The position numbers were made by a program, and so were the translations under genes. 40,533 bases of DNA from Mailhella massiliensis (GTDB taxonomy: Bacteria > Desulfobacterota > Desulfovibrionia > Desulfovibrionales > Desulfovibrionaceae). Location of the stretch: assembly GCF_020741395.1 (NCBI RefSeq), contig NZ_DYZA01000024.1:1-40533 (forward strand), given 5' to 3'. Position 1 is the first letter of the stretch, and every line of letters begins with the position of its first letter. The notes beneath the pieces are model-generated. The model made no database searches, was not told the origin of the DNA, and saw nothing but the letters and a program-made list of their open reading frames with translations. Below, piece by piece: positions 1 to 9,114 of the stretch.

Positions 1-1330
<1,330 letters not shown>

Positions 1331-1412
1331 GCGTCGTCAGGGTAGAAGTTGCCGGCTTTCTGCCGTGAAAAGAAAAGGTTAGCGCATGGGGCGAAGAAGC
1401 TCAAGGCCCGGG

Positions 1413-2102
1413 TTACTTCTGCGCGCCGAAGCCGGGTATGGAGAGCTTCTTTTCCAGCTTTGCCAGAAGGTACGTCGCCGCGCTCACCATGACGAGGTAG
1501 TAGCAGGCCGCCACAAGGTATACTTCCGTGGGCCGGAACGTGCGCGAGACGAGCACCTTGGCTTCCCCTGTGAGCTCGATGCAGGTCACGATGTAGGCGA
1601 GGGATGAGTATTTCACAAGGTAGATGATCTCGTTGCCGCAGCCGGGCAGGGCGCGCCGTACGGCCTGCGGCACCACCACGGAAAGGATGGTCTGCCAGCG
1701 CGTCATGCCGAGGGCCTGGGCCGCCCGTATCTGCCCCTGACGGATGGAAAGCAGCGCGCCGCGTACATATTCCGACTGGTAGGAGGCCGTGCACACGATG
1801 AAGCCGATGAGCGCGGCCGCGTAGGGCGAAAGGTAGATCTTGAGCCCGGGCACGCTGGGCAGGCCGAAATAGAGCACCATGAGCTGCACCGTGAGCGGCA
1901 CGCCGCGGATCACGGCCACCACGGAGTCGGTGGTGCGGCGCACCCACGGGGAGCCGAACACGCGCAGCACCCCCATGACGACGCCGATGAATCCGCCGAT
2001 GAGCGCGGCGGGAATGATGAGCTGAAGGCTCATGACAAGGCCCCTGTCGAGATAGGGCATGACGCGGCCGGTGAGAAAGTCGAAATCGAGAAATTGCACC
2101 AT
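1413..2102 (-). CDS. Polar amino acid ABC transporter, permease (HisM/GlnP family)
   Basis: Inner-membrane permease of a polar amino acid importer, 229 residues. Several hydrophobic helices are visible, and the EAA-type cytoplasmic loop that contacts the ATPase reads roughly AAQALGMTRWQTILSVVVPQA near residues 125-145. The start is the ATG at 2102 (MVQFLDFDFL); the frame is open 11 codons further upstream, but that would run into the ATPase gene, whose stop is only 2 nt before this start. It is the last gene of a binding protein-permease-ATPase-permease operon, and the two permeases presumably form a heterodimer. The substrate cannot be read from the sequence. Family assignment is secure, substrate unknown. 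Confidence 0.9.
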   Translation of the reverse strand: MVQFLDFDFLTGRVMPYLDRGLVMSLQLIIPAALIGGFIGVVMGVLRVFGSPWVRRTTDSVVAVIRGVPLTVQLMVLYFGLPSVPGLKIYLSPYAAALIGFIVCTASYQSEYVRGALLSIRQGQIRAAQALGMTRWQTILSVVVPQAVRRALPGCGNEIIYLVKYSSLAYIVTCIELTGEAKVLVSRTFRPTEVYLVAACYYLVMVSAATYLLAKLEKKLSIPGFGAQK

Positions 2103-2104
2103 GG

Positions 2105-2887
2105 CTAGCCTTCCTGCGCCGGAGATTCCCCGCACAGCTCGAAGAGGCGGGTGCAGAAATCCTGCGTGCGCGTCTGCGCGCCCGGGGCGAGCAGCTCTTC
2201 CGGCGAGCCCTGTTCTATGACGCGCCCCCCTTCCATGAAAAGGATTTCCGTGGCCACGGCGCGGGCGAATTCCATCTGATGCGTGACCATGATCATGGGC
2301 ATGCCGCGGGCCGCGAGGTCGCGGATGACGGTGAGCACTTCGCCCACGAGTTCCGGGTCCAGCGCGGAGGTGGGTTCGTCGAGCAGGAGTATGGTCGGAT
2401 CCATGGCCAGGGCGCGGGCTATGGCCACGCGCTGCTTCTGCCCGCCGGAAAGCTGGGCGGGGTAGAGCTTCGCCTTGTCCGCAAGGCCCACGCGGGCCAG
2501 TTCCTCATGGGCGCGGGCAAGGGCGTCCGCCTTGGTGAGGCCGCGCACCTTGCGCAGCGCAAGCGCCACGTTGTGCTCCGCCGAAAGGTGGTCGAACAGG
2601 TTGAAATCCTGAAAGATCATGCCGACGTGCTGGCGCAGCTCGTAAAGTTCCTTCGTGTTCTTGAAGTCGATGCGGCGCTCTCCGAGCCAGATTTCCCCTT
2701 CGTCCGGCTCCAGAAGGCAGTTGATGCACTGCAGAAAGGTGCTCTTGCCCGCGCCGGAAGGGCCGATGAGCACCTTCACGTCGCCGGGGCTCATGCTGAT
2801 GGAACAGTCGTCGAGAATCTTGCGGCCGGTGAGGGATTTGGAGAAATGTTCCGCGCGGAGAATGGGAGTGTCGTTCTGGGCGTTCAT
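2105..2887 (-). CDS. Polar amino acid ABC transporter, ATP-binding protein (GlnQ/HisP family)
   Basis: ATPase subunit that powers the importer formed with the two neighbouring permeases, 260 residues. Walker A GPSGAGKS lies at about 42-49, the Q-loop in MIFQDFNLFDHLS near 90-102, the ABC signature LSGGQ at 146-150, Walker B with DEPTSALD from about 170, and the H-loop in MVTHQMEFA. This is the full-length pattern of the polar amino acid uptake ATPases. I chose the ATG at 2887 (MNAQND); an in-frame GTG at 2899 would add four residues and overlap the stop of the preceding permease (2901-2903) closely. The gene ends 2 nt before the next permease, so translational coupling is likely. Confidence 0.93.
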   Translation of the reverse strand: MNAQNDTPILRAEHFSKSLTGRKILDDCSISMSPGDVKVLIGPSGAGKSTFLQCINCLLEPDEGEIWLGERRIDFKNTKELYELRQHVGMIFQDFNLFDHLSAEHNVALALRKVRGLTKADALARAHEELARVGLADKAKLYPAQLSGGQKQRVAIARALAMDPTILLLDEPTSALDPELVGEVLTVIRDLAARGMPMIMVTHQMEFARAVATEILFMEGGRVIEQGSPEELLAPGAQTRTQDFCTRLFELCGESPAQEG

Positions 2888-2900
2888 GATGCGTTCCACA

Positions 2901-3575
2901 CTACATGCCGGCGCTGTTGTAACCGGGGATGCGGGCTTTGTGTTCGAGGCGGCGGAGCAGAGTCACGCCCGCCATGGTTATGGCGAAGTAGATGAGGCCG
3001 GCGGTAATGTAGAGCGGCAGGTGCTCATAGGTGCGCGAGGCCACGAAATGGGTGCGGGCCATGATTTCCGGCGTGCCCAGGGCAAAGCACATGGCCGAGT
3101 CCTTGAGCAGGATGGAATATTCGTTGGACCAGCCGGGAATGGAGAGCCTGAGCGCCTGCGGCAGTATGACGTGCCGTATGGTCTGGCCTTTGGTCAGGCC
3201 GAGGGCCTTGCCCGCCTTGAACTGCCCCGAAGGCAGGGAAAGGATGGAGCCGCGGAATATCTGGGACTGGTAGGCCGCGCTGGTCATGCCGAGCACGATG
3301 CATGAGGCCCCGATGGTGCCGATATCCAGCCCTATGAGGCCGAACAGCCCGTAATAAAAGAGAAAGAGCAGCAAAAGCACGGGTACGCCCCGGAAAAACC
3401 ATACGTAGAAGCCCACCAGCATGGCGGCGGGCCGGGGAGCGTAGACCTGCACCACAGCCATGGGCACGCCGAGGCAGAAGCCCAGGGAAAGCGCGCCTGC
3501 GACGAGAACGATGGTGACCAGCGTCCCTTCAAGGATATAGGGGAAAGCTTCGATGATGGTGGATAGGATATGCAC
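2901..3575 (-). CDS. Polar amino acid ABC transporter, permease
   Basis: Second membrane subunit of the importer, 224 residues starting MHILSTIIEAFPYILEG, the usual short periplasmic N-terminus followed by a first helix. The EAA-type loop reads GKALGLTKGQTIRHVILPQALR near residues 124-145, and the tail GYNSAGM resembles the basic C-termini of this family. It differs clearly in sequence from the permease at 1413-2102, so the transporter is probably a heterodimer in the membrane. It lies between the binding-protein gene, from which it is separated by a hairpin at 3653-3678, and the ATPase gene. Substrate unknown. Confidence 0.9.
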   Translation of the reverse strand: MHILSTIIEAFPYILEGTLVTIVLVAGALSLGFCLGVPMAVVQVYAPRPAAMLVGFYVWFFRGVPVLLLLFLFYYGLFGLIGLDIGTIGASCIVLGMTSAAYQSQIFRGSILSLPSGQFKAGKALGLTKGQTIRHVILPQALRLSIPGWSNEYSILLKDSAMCFALGTPEIMARTHFVASRTYEHLPLYITAGLIYFAITMAGVTLLRRLEHKARIPGYNSAGM

Positions 3576-3652
3576 GGTTTATCCTGGCGGGATTGACGGG
3601 GCCGGGCGGCGCCGGGCGAAGCTTCGTCCGGCCCTGCCGGAAAAAAGGCGCG

Positions 3653-3678
3653 AAAAAGGAGGCCGGGAGGGCCTCCTT
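3653..3678 (-). terminator. Intra-operon terminator or attenuator after the binding-protein gene
   Basis: A perfect 9-bp inverted repeat (AAGGAGGCC at 3656-3664 and GGCCTCCTT at 3670-3678) with a 5-nt loop. Read on the minus strand it begins 12 nt past the stop codon of the binding-protein gene and is followed by a run of five T (complement of 3653-3657). It sits before the permease and ATPase genes. Partial termination here would give the excess of binding protein over membrane subunits that is usual for ABC importers. Confidence 0.7.
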
Positions 3679-3690
3679 GACGCAGGCGTA

Positions 3691-4431
3691 TTACTTGGTG
3701 AGGTACTTGGCCTGGAGTTCCTTCCAGTACGGGTCGGCCTTCAGCTTGCGGTAGCCTTCGTTCACGAGGTCGAGAAGTTCCTTGTCGTCCTTGCGTATGG
3801 CCACGCCGAAGAGGTCGTCGTCGGCAAAGGTACCCGCGATCTTCACGGCCTTGCCCTTGTTTATGGCGTCGTTGGCGGGGGCGCTGTCCATGGCTATGGC
3901 TTCAATGCGGCCGTTCAGAAGGTCTTCCACGGCAAGGGGCGCGGAGTCGTAGAAGCGCAGTTCATACTGGAGCTTTTCTTCCACCTTCCGGGTTTCGAGT
4001 AGCTCATGTTCGTTGGTGCCGCGCTGCACGCCGAGCTTGGTCTTGCCCTTGATTGCCTGCTCGGCAGTAAGGGAGGAGCCGGCGGGGACGAGAATGACTT
4101 TCTGGATGGTGTAGTAAGGTTCGGAGAAGGCCACCACGGCCGCGCGCTCGGGGGAAATGCTCATGCCGGAGCAGACCATGTCGATCTTCTTGTTCATGAG
4201 CGCGGGGATGATGCCGTCCCAGTCCATGGGCTGATGGGTGATTTCAAAGCCCATGGTCTTGGCGATCCAGTCCATGGAATCCACGTCGAAGCCGGCGGGC
4301 TTGCCGTCTTCGCCGACGTAGGCGAAAGGAGGATAGTTGGCGTCGATGCCGTTGACGTAGGATTTCGCCTGGGCGCCGGCCGCCATGCACAGCACGGCGA
4401 GAGCGGCAAGGATGCAGGAAAGACGTTTCAT
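3691..4431 (-). CDS. Polar amino acid ABC transporter, periplasmic substrate-binding protein
   Basis: Periplasmic receptor that delivers a polar amino acid to the two permeases, 246 residues from the ATG at 4431. A GAGG ribosome-binding site lies just upstream (minus-strand reading gcgaggcagctATG). The first 22 residues (MKRLSCILAALAVLCMAAGAQA) are a typical signal peptide ending in AQA. The mature part has the SBP family-3 pattern: NYPPFAYVGEDGKPAGFDVD, DWDGIIPALMNKKIDMV, the ligand-binding stretch GMSISPERAAVVAFSEPYY, and DLLNGRIEAIAMDS. The frame is open 58 codons further upstream, but that segment is compositionally odd and would bury the signal peptide. It is the first gene of the importer operon and has its own promoter candidate. 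Ligand specificity cannot be told. Confidence 0.92.
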   Translation of the reverse strand: MKRLSCILAALAVLCMAAGAQAKSYVNGIDANYPPFAYVGEDGKPAGFDVDSMDWIAKTMGFEITHQPMDWDGIIPALMNKKIDMVCSGMSISPERAAVVAFSEPYYTIQKVILVPAGSSLTAEQAIKGKTKLGVQRGTNEHELLETRKVEEKLQYELRFYDSAPLAVEDLLNGRIEAIAMDSAPANDAINKGKAVKIAGTFADDDLFGVAIRKDDKELLDLVNEGYRKLKADPYWKELQAKYLTK

Positions 4432-4464
4432 AGCTGCCTCGCGGAAAAGTGAAAAGGTGATGTT

Positions 4465-4506
4465 TTGCCTGCGAGGCAATATACAGGAAAACAGCGGCAC
4501 AGGCAA
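4465..4506 (-). promoter_or_regulatory. Candidate promoter with overlapping palindromic operator for the amino acid ABC operon
   Basis: On the minus strand TTGCCT (plus 4501-4506) and TATATT (plus 4478-4483) are separated by 17 bp, a fair sigma-70 arrangement, 47 nt upstream of the binding-protein start. Immediately downstream and overlapping the -10 by two bases is the palindrome TTGCCT-GCG-AGGCAA at 4465-4479. Its position would allow a repressor to block the promoter. The regulator is not identifiable from the window. Confidence 0.45.
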
Positions 4507-4980
4507 TACAAAGCCGGGCGCGCAACGGGAAAAGGCGGCCTTCCGCGCAGGAAAAGCCGCCTTCCGGGGAACAAAAAAGAGCAAAGAGAGAAGGGCCGGG
4601 CGCATGTCCGGGCCCGGAACGCCGTGAGAGGCGAAAAACGCCCCCTCTCCACCCGGAAAGGGGGCGTCTGTCGGGAAGTGCCGTGCGCGGGGAATGGGCC
4701 GGACTTACCGGAACTCTTCGGGGCGCGGGGCGTGCCCTGCCGCAGCTTCGGCCCGCCGGAGCTCTTTTCGGGGCCGTGGGGTTCAGGCAGGCTTGTGGGG
4801 CAAGGGGCATGCGCCGGGCGCATCCCGGCGTTTTTGCCGCATCTTCGGCGGACATGGCGGCAGCGCCTCTGCCTATCCGGCCAGAAATTGAAGCAGCGCT
4901 TGAACTTTTGGCCGTGAGGGGCTTTTGCAGGCAGGCTGCTCCCGCCTTTTGCCGAAACAGGCCCGAAAGCGCGTGCCGCC
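4507..4980. other. Intergenic stretch without a supported gene
   Basis: Several frames are open here on both strands, but none has a convincing start, a recognisable motif or the codon pattern of the neighbours. What can be supported is the terminator at 4634-4667 and the upstream part of the promoter region of the binding-protein gene. The open frames are explained by high GC content. Confidence 0.5.
4634..4667 (-). terminator. Rho-independent terminator downstream of the thioesterase gene
   Basis: Arms ACGCCCCCT (4638-4646) and AGGGGGCGT (4659-4667) pair perfectly over 9 bp around a 12-nt loop. On the minus strand the stem is followed by a T run (complement of 4634-4638). It lies about 310 nt beyond the thioesterase stop codon and before the ABC operon promoter, insulating the two units. 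Confidence 0.65.
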
Positions 4981-5421
4981 TCAGGCCTTTTCCCCCTGAG
5001 CGTCATTTTTCGGGCGGGAGAGCGTGTCCTTGATCCATGCGGGCACGGCCACGGGGCGGCCTTCCTTATTGACCACGGCGTGCAGCGTCATGCCTTCGCA
5101 GAGCAGTTTCGTGCGGTCTTCATTATAAATCTCATACTGGAAGCGCACCGAGGCCCGCCGCCATTCCGTAATGTGCGCGTGTATCTGCAGAAGCTCGTCG
5201 TAATGCGCGGGCGAGCGGTAGCGACATTCCACTTCCCTCACGGGCAGCATGAAGCCCGATTCCTCTATTTTGCCGTAGCCTATGCCTGCCTCGCGGCACA
5301 AAGCGCCGCGGGCGCGCTCGAAAAAGTGAATGTATTCCGCGTAGTACACTACGCCCATGGCGTCGGTTTCGCCATAGGAAACATAGTGGGGGAGCCAGAT
5401 TTCGGAAAAGGTTTCTTCCAT
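4981..5421 (-). CDS. ybgC: Acyl-CoA thioesterase, YbgC/4-hydroxybenzoyl-CoA thioesterase family
   Basis: Small hotdog-fold thioesterase that hydrolyses short-chain or aromatic acyl-CoA (in some bacteria acyl-ACP) in the cytoplasm, 146 residues. The family signature is visible at residues 15-38: SYGETDAMGVVYYAEY followed by IHFFERARG, with D20 matching the conserved catalytic aspartate of the YbgC family. Further family features are YRSPAHYDELLQI and the RFQYEIYNED strand. Length is close to the usual 130-145. It is not next to tol-pal genes, where ybgC often lies; here it stands alone between the SDR gene and the ABC operon, each separated by a terminator. The family is secure; the physiological substrate is not known. 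Confidence 0.9.
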   Translation of the reverse strand: MEETFSEIWLPHYVSYGETDAMGVVYYAEYIHFFERARGALCREAGIGYGKIEESGFMLPVREVECRYRSPAHYDELLQIHAHITEWRRASVRFQYEIYNEDRTKLLCEGMTLHAVVNKEGRPVAVPAWIKDTLSRPKNDAQGEKA

Positions 5422-5488
5422 GGGCGTCCTTGAAAAGCGTCGGCCGCCCCGGAAGGGGCGGGTTGAGGTAGAAAAAGGAGCAGGGCGG

Positions 5489-5519
5489 AAAAGGGCCCTC
5501 CTCCCCGGGGAGGAGGGCC
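5489..5519 (-). terminator. Terminator formed by a 26-bp perfect palindrome behind the SDR gene
   Basis: Positions 5494-5519 form a perfect palindrome, 13 bases (GGCCCTCCTCCCC) facing their complement without a spacer. Read on the minus strand it is followed by CTTTTCC (complement of 5487-5493). It lies about 165 nt past the stop of the dehydrogenase gene and about 70 nt before the thioesterase start, so it most likely ends the dehydrogenase transcript. Confidence 0.6.
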
Positions 5520-5682
5520 GGAAGGACGTTCTGCGGTAAGGGGGCGCGTTTTTCCCCGCAGAGGAAATCCGTGTTCATCCGTGATACGGCGTTTTCCCCG
5601 CGGGGAGCTTCTTTCCCGGGCTTTGTTCCGACGGAAGGGGCAACCGCCTGCCCGGAAAGGGTAAGGAAGCGCCCGGCCGGAA

Positions 5683-6435
5683 TTACATGCCCTTTTTCAC
5701 CAGCGGCCCGCTGGGGCACTGGCAGATGGGCATGACTTCCACGCGGTTGATGTTGATGTGCGCCGGGCGATGCGTGACCCAGAACACGGTTTCCGCAATA
5801 TCCTCGGGGGTGATGGGGCTCGTGCCCTCATACACGGAAGCGGCGCGCTCCGTGTCGCCGTGGAAGCGCACGATGGAGAACTCGCTTTCCGCAAGGCCGG
5901 GCTCGATGTTGGTGACATGCACCTTCGTGCCCAGAAGGTCGGCCCTGAGGGAGAGGCTGAACTGCTTCACAAAGGCCTTGGAGCCGCAGTACACGTTGCC
6001 GCCCGCGTAGGGATAATTGCCCGCAATGGAGCCGAGCATGACGATATGGCCGCAATTTCTCTTCACCATGCCGGGCAGCACCGCGCGCGTGGCGTAGAGC
6101 AGGCCCTTGATGTTGGTGTCCACCATGGTATCCCAGTCGTCCAGGCTGCATTCCTGCGCAGGTTCCAGGCCGAGGGCCGCGCCCGCGTTGTTGAGCAGCA
6201 CGTCCACGTCGTGGCGCTCGCCGGGCAGATTGCCCAGCTTTTCCATGACGGCATCTTTGTCGCGCATGTCCAGCGGAAGGGGCAGGAAGGCCTCGCCGAG
6301 CTCCTCGCGCAGGGCTTCCAGCCTGTCGGCGCGGCGGCCGGTGCCGGAAACGAGCCAGCCTTCGGAGGCGAAAAGGCGCGCGGTGGCGAGGCCGAAGCCG
6401 GAGGTCGCGCCGGTGATGAGGATATGTTTGGGCAT
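5683..6435 (-). CDS. Short-chain dehydrogenase/reductase, YdfG-like
   Basis: Classical SDR oxidoreductase, 250 residues, close in length and pattern to E. coli YdfG, an NADP-dependent 3-hydroxy acid (allo-threonine, serine) dehydrogenase. The nucleotide-binding GATSGFG lies at residues 9-15, NNAG at 82-85, and the catalytic triad is S136 (GSIAG), Y149 and K153 (YCGSK). R34-R35 after the second strand (GTGRR) suggest NADP(H) rather than NAD(H). The stretch EPGLAESEFSIVRFHGD follows the YdfG pattern. The start is the ATG at 6435 with AGGAG seven bases upstream; the frame is open further upstream but lacks a site. The gene is divergent from the CDF gene. Substrate is inferred from the family only. 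Confidence 0.88.
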   Translation of the reverse strand: MPKHILITGATSGFGLATARLFASEGWLVSGTGRRADRLEALREELGEAFLPLPLDMRDKDAVMEKLGNLPGERHDVDVLLNNAGAALGLEPAQECSLDDWDTMVDTNIKGLLYATRAVLPGMVKRNCGHIVMLGSIAGNYPYAGGNVYCGSKAFVKQFSLSLRADLLGTKVHVTNIEPGLAESEFSIVRFHGDTERAASVYEGTSPITPEDIAETVFWVTHRPAHININRVEVMPICQCPSGPLVKKGM

Positions 6436-6545
6436 GGGAAGACTCCTTGGATTAAAGGTGCGCCGGGGCGCGTAACAGGGCGGATCTTTGCCCTCTCCCC
6501 GGCGGATTCGGCGCATAAAAGGGCGTTTTCTTCCGGTTCGCGCCT

Positions 6546-6566
6546 CCCGGCAGGCCGCCTGCCGGG
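6546..6566. promoter_or_regulatory. Perfect inverted repeat in the SDR/CDF divergent spacer
   Basis: CCCGGCAGG (6546-6554) and CCTGCCGGG (6558-6566) are perfectly complementary with a 3-nt spacer. It lies in the 289-bp space between the divergent dehydrogenase and cation transporter genes. Neither strand has a T run after it, so it is not an obvious terminator. It could be an operator acting on either gene; no regulator gene is adjacent. Confidence 0.3.
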
Positions 6567-6627
6567 GCCGGGAAGAGAACGGGGCAAGGATAGCCGTTTT
6601 ACCGGTTCATGGCAACTCGCGCCCGGC

Positions 6628-6653
6628 TTGACTCCGCTTCCCCCCCCTATTAA
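6628..6653 (+). promoter_or_regulatory. Weak promoter candidate for the CDF-rhtA unit
   Basis: TTGACT at 6628-6633 and TATTAA at 6648-6653 lie about 70 nt before the CDF start, but the 14-bp spacer is shorter than the usual 16-18 bp and includes a run of eight C. A -10 shifted by two bases (TTAAAA) gives better spacing but a poorer match. Offered only as the best candidate in this spacer. Confidence 0.25.
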
Positions 6654-6724
6654 AACGGAAAGCCCGCCGGAAAAAAGGGCGCTCCGCACCCCGGAAGCGG
6701 CGGGAGAGAAAAAGGTGAAGGATT

Positions 6725-8218
6725 ATGGATAACGACAAGTTGCAGCAGGCGGCCCTTTCCGGGGCGGAAAGCGTCGAAGAGGAAGGGCAAAGGCTTGAGC
6801 GCCTGGCCGAAGAGCAGGCCGCCCTGGCCGATGCCGCCAAGAAAAAGGCCGCCTTCTCTTCGGTGCTCTGGTCGGCGCTTCTCACCGTCATCAAGCTGGC
6901 GGCGGGCCTTTCCACCAACAGCCTAGGCCTTCTTTCCGAGGCTTTGCACAGTACGCTGGATTTTGTGGCCGCAGGCATCACCTGCCTTGCCGTGCGCATT
7001 TCCGCCCGGCCTGCGGACGAGCGCCATCCCTACGGCCACGGCAAGGCCGAAAGCCTCGCCGCGCTTGCGGAAACGGCCCTGCTCATCGTAACGTGCGCAT
7101 GGATAGTCATGGAGGCCGTGGAGCGGCTCTTTTTCGGCGCCGGGCCGGTGGAGCCTTCCTGGTGGGCCTTTGCCGTGGTGATTATTTCCCTTGCCGTGGA
7201 TATCAGCCGCTCCGCCATGCTCCGCCGCGTGGCGCGGGAGCACAGGTCCCAGGCCCTTGAGGCGGACGCCATGCACTTCACCACCGATATCTGGTCTTCC
7301 GCCGTGGTGCTCGCGGGCCTTGTCTGTGTGGCCCTCGCGGCCTTTGTGGAGCCGGATTCCCTGCTCCATACCGTCCTTACCCGGGCCGACGCCGTGGCCG
7401 CCCTGGGCGTGGCGGGCATCGTGCTCATGGTGAGCTGGCACATGGCGCGCAACGCCGTGCTCACGCTCATGGACGGCGGCATGGGCGAAGAGGCCCGCCG
7501 TGTGCGCGCGGCCCTGGCCTCCGGGGCCCCGGCCTATGCGGCCAGAAGCGTGCGCGTGCGCGAGAGCGGGGCGCGGCATTTCGTGGATCTTGTGGTCTCC
7601 GCCCCTTCCAGCTTCCGCGTGGACACGGCCCATGAGGTGAGCACCATGCTGGAAAACATCGTGCGCGGCGTGCTGCCCGACGCCGAAACTACCGTGCATG
7701 TGGAGCCGGAAGAGGAAAACCGCCGCGACTTCTACGCCACCTCCTACCGCCTCGCCGCCGTGCACAGGCTCATGATCCACAACCTGCGTCTCGTGGTGCA
7801 GGAAGACGGCATGCATGTGGAAGTGCATATCGAGCTTCCCGACGACATGCCCCTCGCCGAGGCCCACGCCAAGGTGACGGCCTATGAAGGCGACCTGAGA
7901 AAGCGTGTGGGCGCGGTCTATGTAGTTTCCCACATGGAGCCCCGGGGCAGCCGGGCAAGAGGCTCGGCCCCGGTGAGCCTGGAAAAAGTCACGCAGGCCG
8001 TGGAAGAGGCCCTCGCCGCTTCCCCCCTGCACGACGCCCATCACCTCCATGTCCACACCGGCGAGGAGGGCACTTCCGTCACCTTCCACTGCCGCTCCTG
8101 CGCGTCCACCGTGGGCGAAGGCCACAGCCTCGCCACACGCCTTGAGGCCGATATCCGCGCGCGCCTCCCGGAGCTCGGGCAGATCGTCATCCATGTGGAG
8201 CCGGAAGCGGGAAGGTAA
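6725..8218 (+). CDS. Cation diffusion facilitator (CDF) metal efflux transporter with extended, triplicated tail
   Basis: Inner-membrane divalent metal/proton antiporter, 497 residues where most CDF proteins have about 300. Residues 1-41 form a charged, probably helical N-terminal extension. The transmembrane part follows (about 43-250), with the metal site given by H75-D79 (HSTLD) and H184-D188 (HFTTD); the H-D/H-D combination is typical of zinc-type CDFs. The motif HPYGHGKAE is at 101-109. The tail looks like three successive CDF C-terminal domains, about 252-330, 345-407 and 417-494, each ending in a strand with a VHVEP, SHMEP or IHVEP motif. The third also carries HLHVH and CRSC, possible metal ligands. 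The ATG at 6725 follows AGGTGAAGG. It ends one base before rhtA. Family secure, metal inferred. Confidence 0.92.
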   Translation: MDNDKLQQAALSGAESVEEEGQRLERLAEEQAALADAAKKKAAFSSVLWSALLTVIKLAAGLSTNSLGLLSEALHSTLDFVAAGITCLAVRISARPADERHPYGHGKAESLAALAETALLIVTCAWIVMEAVERLFFGAGPVEPSWWAFAVVIISLAVDISRSAMLRRVAREHRSQALEADAMHFTTDIWSSAVVLAGLVCVALAAFVEPDSLLHTVLTRADAVAALGVAGIVLMVSWHMARNAVLTLMDGGMGEEARRVRAALASGAPAYAARSVRVRESGARHFVDLVVSAPSSFRVDTAHEVSTMLENIVRGVLPDAETTVHVEPEEENRRDFYATSYRLAAVHRLMIHNLRLVVQEDGMHVEVHIELPDDMPLAEAHAKVTAYEGDLRKRVGAVYVVSHMEPRGSRARGSAPVSLEKVTQAVEEALAASPLHDAHHLHVHTGEEGTSVTFHCRSCASTVGEGHSLATRLEADIRARLPELGQIVIHVEPEAGR

Positions 8219-8219
8219 C

Positions 8220-9089
8220 ATGGCGGGGAAGGACTTTTCTTCCCGGGGCGTCGGCACGGGCGTCGCCATGCTGCTTGTGTCCATCACCTCCACCCAGCTC
8301 GGCTCCGCCTCCGCCAGGTTCCTCTTCGCTTCCGTGGGGCCGGAAGCGGCCGTGGCGCTGCGCCTTGTCGCCGCAACCCTCATTCTCTTCGCCGTCCTCC
8401 GCCCGTGGAAACACATGCCGCGCGGAAAGGAATGGAAAAACGTGGTGGTCTACGGCCTTGCCATGGCCTTCATGAACGGATGCTTCTACCAGGCCATTGC
8501 GCGCCTTCCCCTCGGCATCGCCGTGGCCGTGGAGTTCTCCGGCCCGCTCCTCGTGGCCGTGTGCTCCTCCCGCCGATGGGCCGACTTCGCGGGCATGGCC
8601 ATGGCCGTGGCCGGCATGATCCTCATCCTGCCCGAAAGCGGCATGGAAGGCGGCATCGACCTCGCGGGCCTCCTCTTCGCCCTCGGCGCTGCCGCAGGCT
8701 GGGCGGGCTATATCGTCTTCGGCCGCAGGGCCGGGGGCGTGGGCATGAGCGCCGCCGCCTGGGGCATGCTCGCAGGCTCCTTCGCGGCCCTGCCCTGGGC
8801 CCTCGCCGTGCGCGGCGCGGCCCCCTTCATGCCCGCTTCCCTCGCCGAAGTCCTCCCCCTCGCCCTCTTCGTGGGCCTTACCGCCTCGGCTCTCCCCTAT
8901 GCCCTCGAAATCGTGGCCCTGCGCCTCGTTCCCCCCCAGGCCTACGGCGTGCTCATGAGCCTTGAACCCGCAGCCGCCGCACTCTTCGGCCTCATCCTGC
9001 TCGGCGAAGCCCTCTCCCTCCGCCAGTGGGCCGCTATCGCCCTCGTCGTCGGGGCATCCCTTATCGTAACGCGGAAGGCCGGGAAGTAG
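8220..9089 (+). CDS. rhtA: RhtA-like EamA/DMT-family exporter (threonine/homoserine type)
   Basis: Inner-membrane exporter of the drug/metabolite transporter superfamily, 289 residues with about ten hydrophobic helices arranged as two EamA repeats. By recall, it resembles E. coli RhtA (295 residues), which exports threonine and homoserine, over its whole length. Diagnostic stretches are LPLGIAVAVEFSGPLLVAV followed by SSRRWADF, ALPYALEIVALRLVP and LMSLEPAAAALFGLILLGE. The ATG at 8220 begins one base after the CDF stop codon; the frame is open upstream inside the CDF gene, but this start has a GGAAGG site and gives the normal length. Probably co-transcribed with the CDF gene. Exact substrate uncertain. 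Confidence 0.87.
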   Translation: MAGKDFSSRGVGTGVAMLLVSITSTQLGSASARFLFASVGPEAAVALRLVAATLILFAVLRPWKHMPRGKEWKNVVVYGLAMAFMNGCFYQAIARLPLGIAVAVEFSGPLLVAVCSSRRWADFAGMAMAVAGMILILPESGMEGGIDLAGLLFALGAAAGWAGYIVFGRRAGGVGMSAAAWGMLAGSFAALPWALAVRGAAPFMPASLAEVLPLALFVGLTASALPYALEIVALRLVPPQAYGVLMSLEPAAAALFGLILLGEALSLRQWAAIALVVGASLIVTRKAGK

Positions 9090-9090
9090 G

Positions 9091-9114
9091 AAAGGCAGGT
9101 GGGGCCCCGCCTTT
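9091..9114. terminator. Hairpin between convergent rhtA and the hyf-like operon
   Basis: AAAGGC (9091-9096) pairs with GCCTTT (9109-9114), and the 12-nt loop contains the self-complementary GGGGCCCC. T residues follow on the plus strand (to 9115) and A residues precede it, so it may serve both convergent transcripts. It overlaps the stop codon of the last hyf-like gene. Only 24 bp separate the two genes, so no other site is available. Confidence 0.45.

Noticed and set aside
4683..5033. Possible small plus-strand gene of 116 codons in the spacer before the thioesterase
   Set aside because: No ribosome-binding site, composition typical of GC-rich noise, and its end overlaps the antisense of the thioesterase gene.
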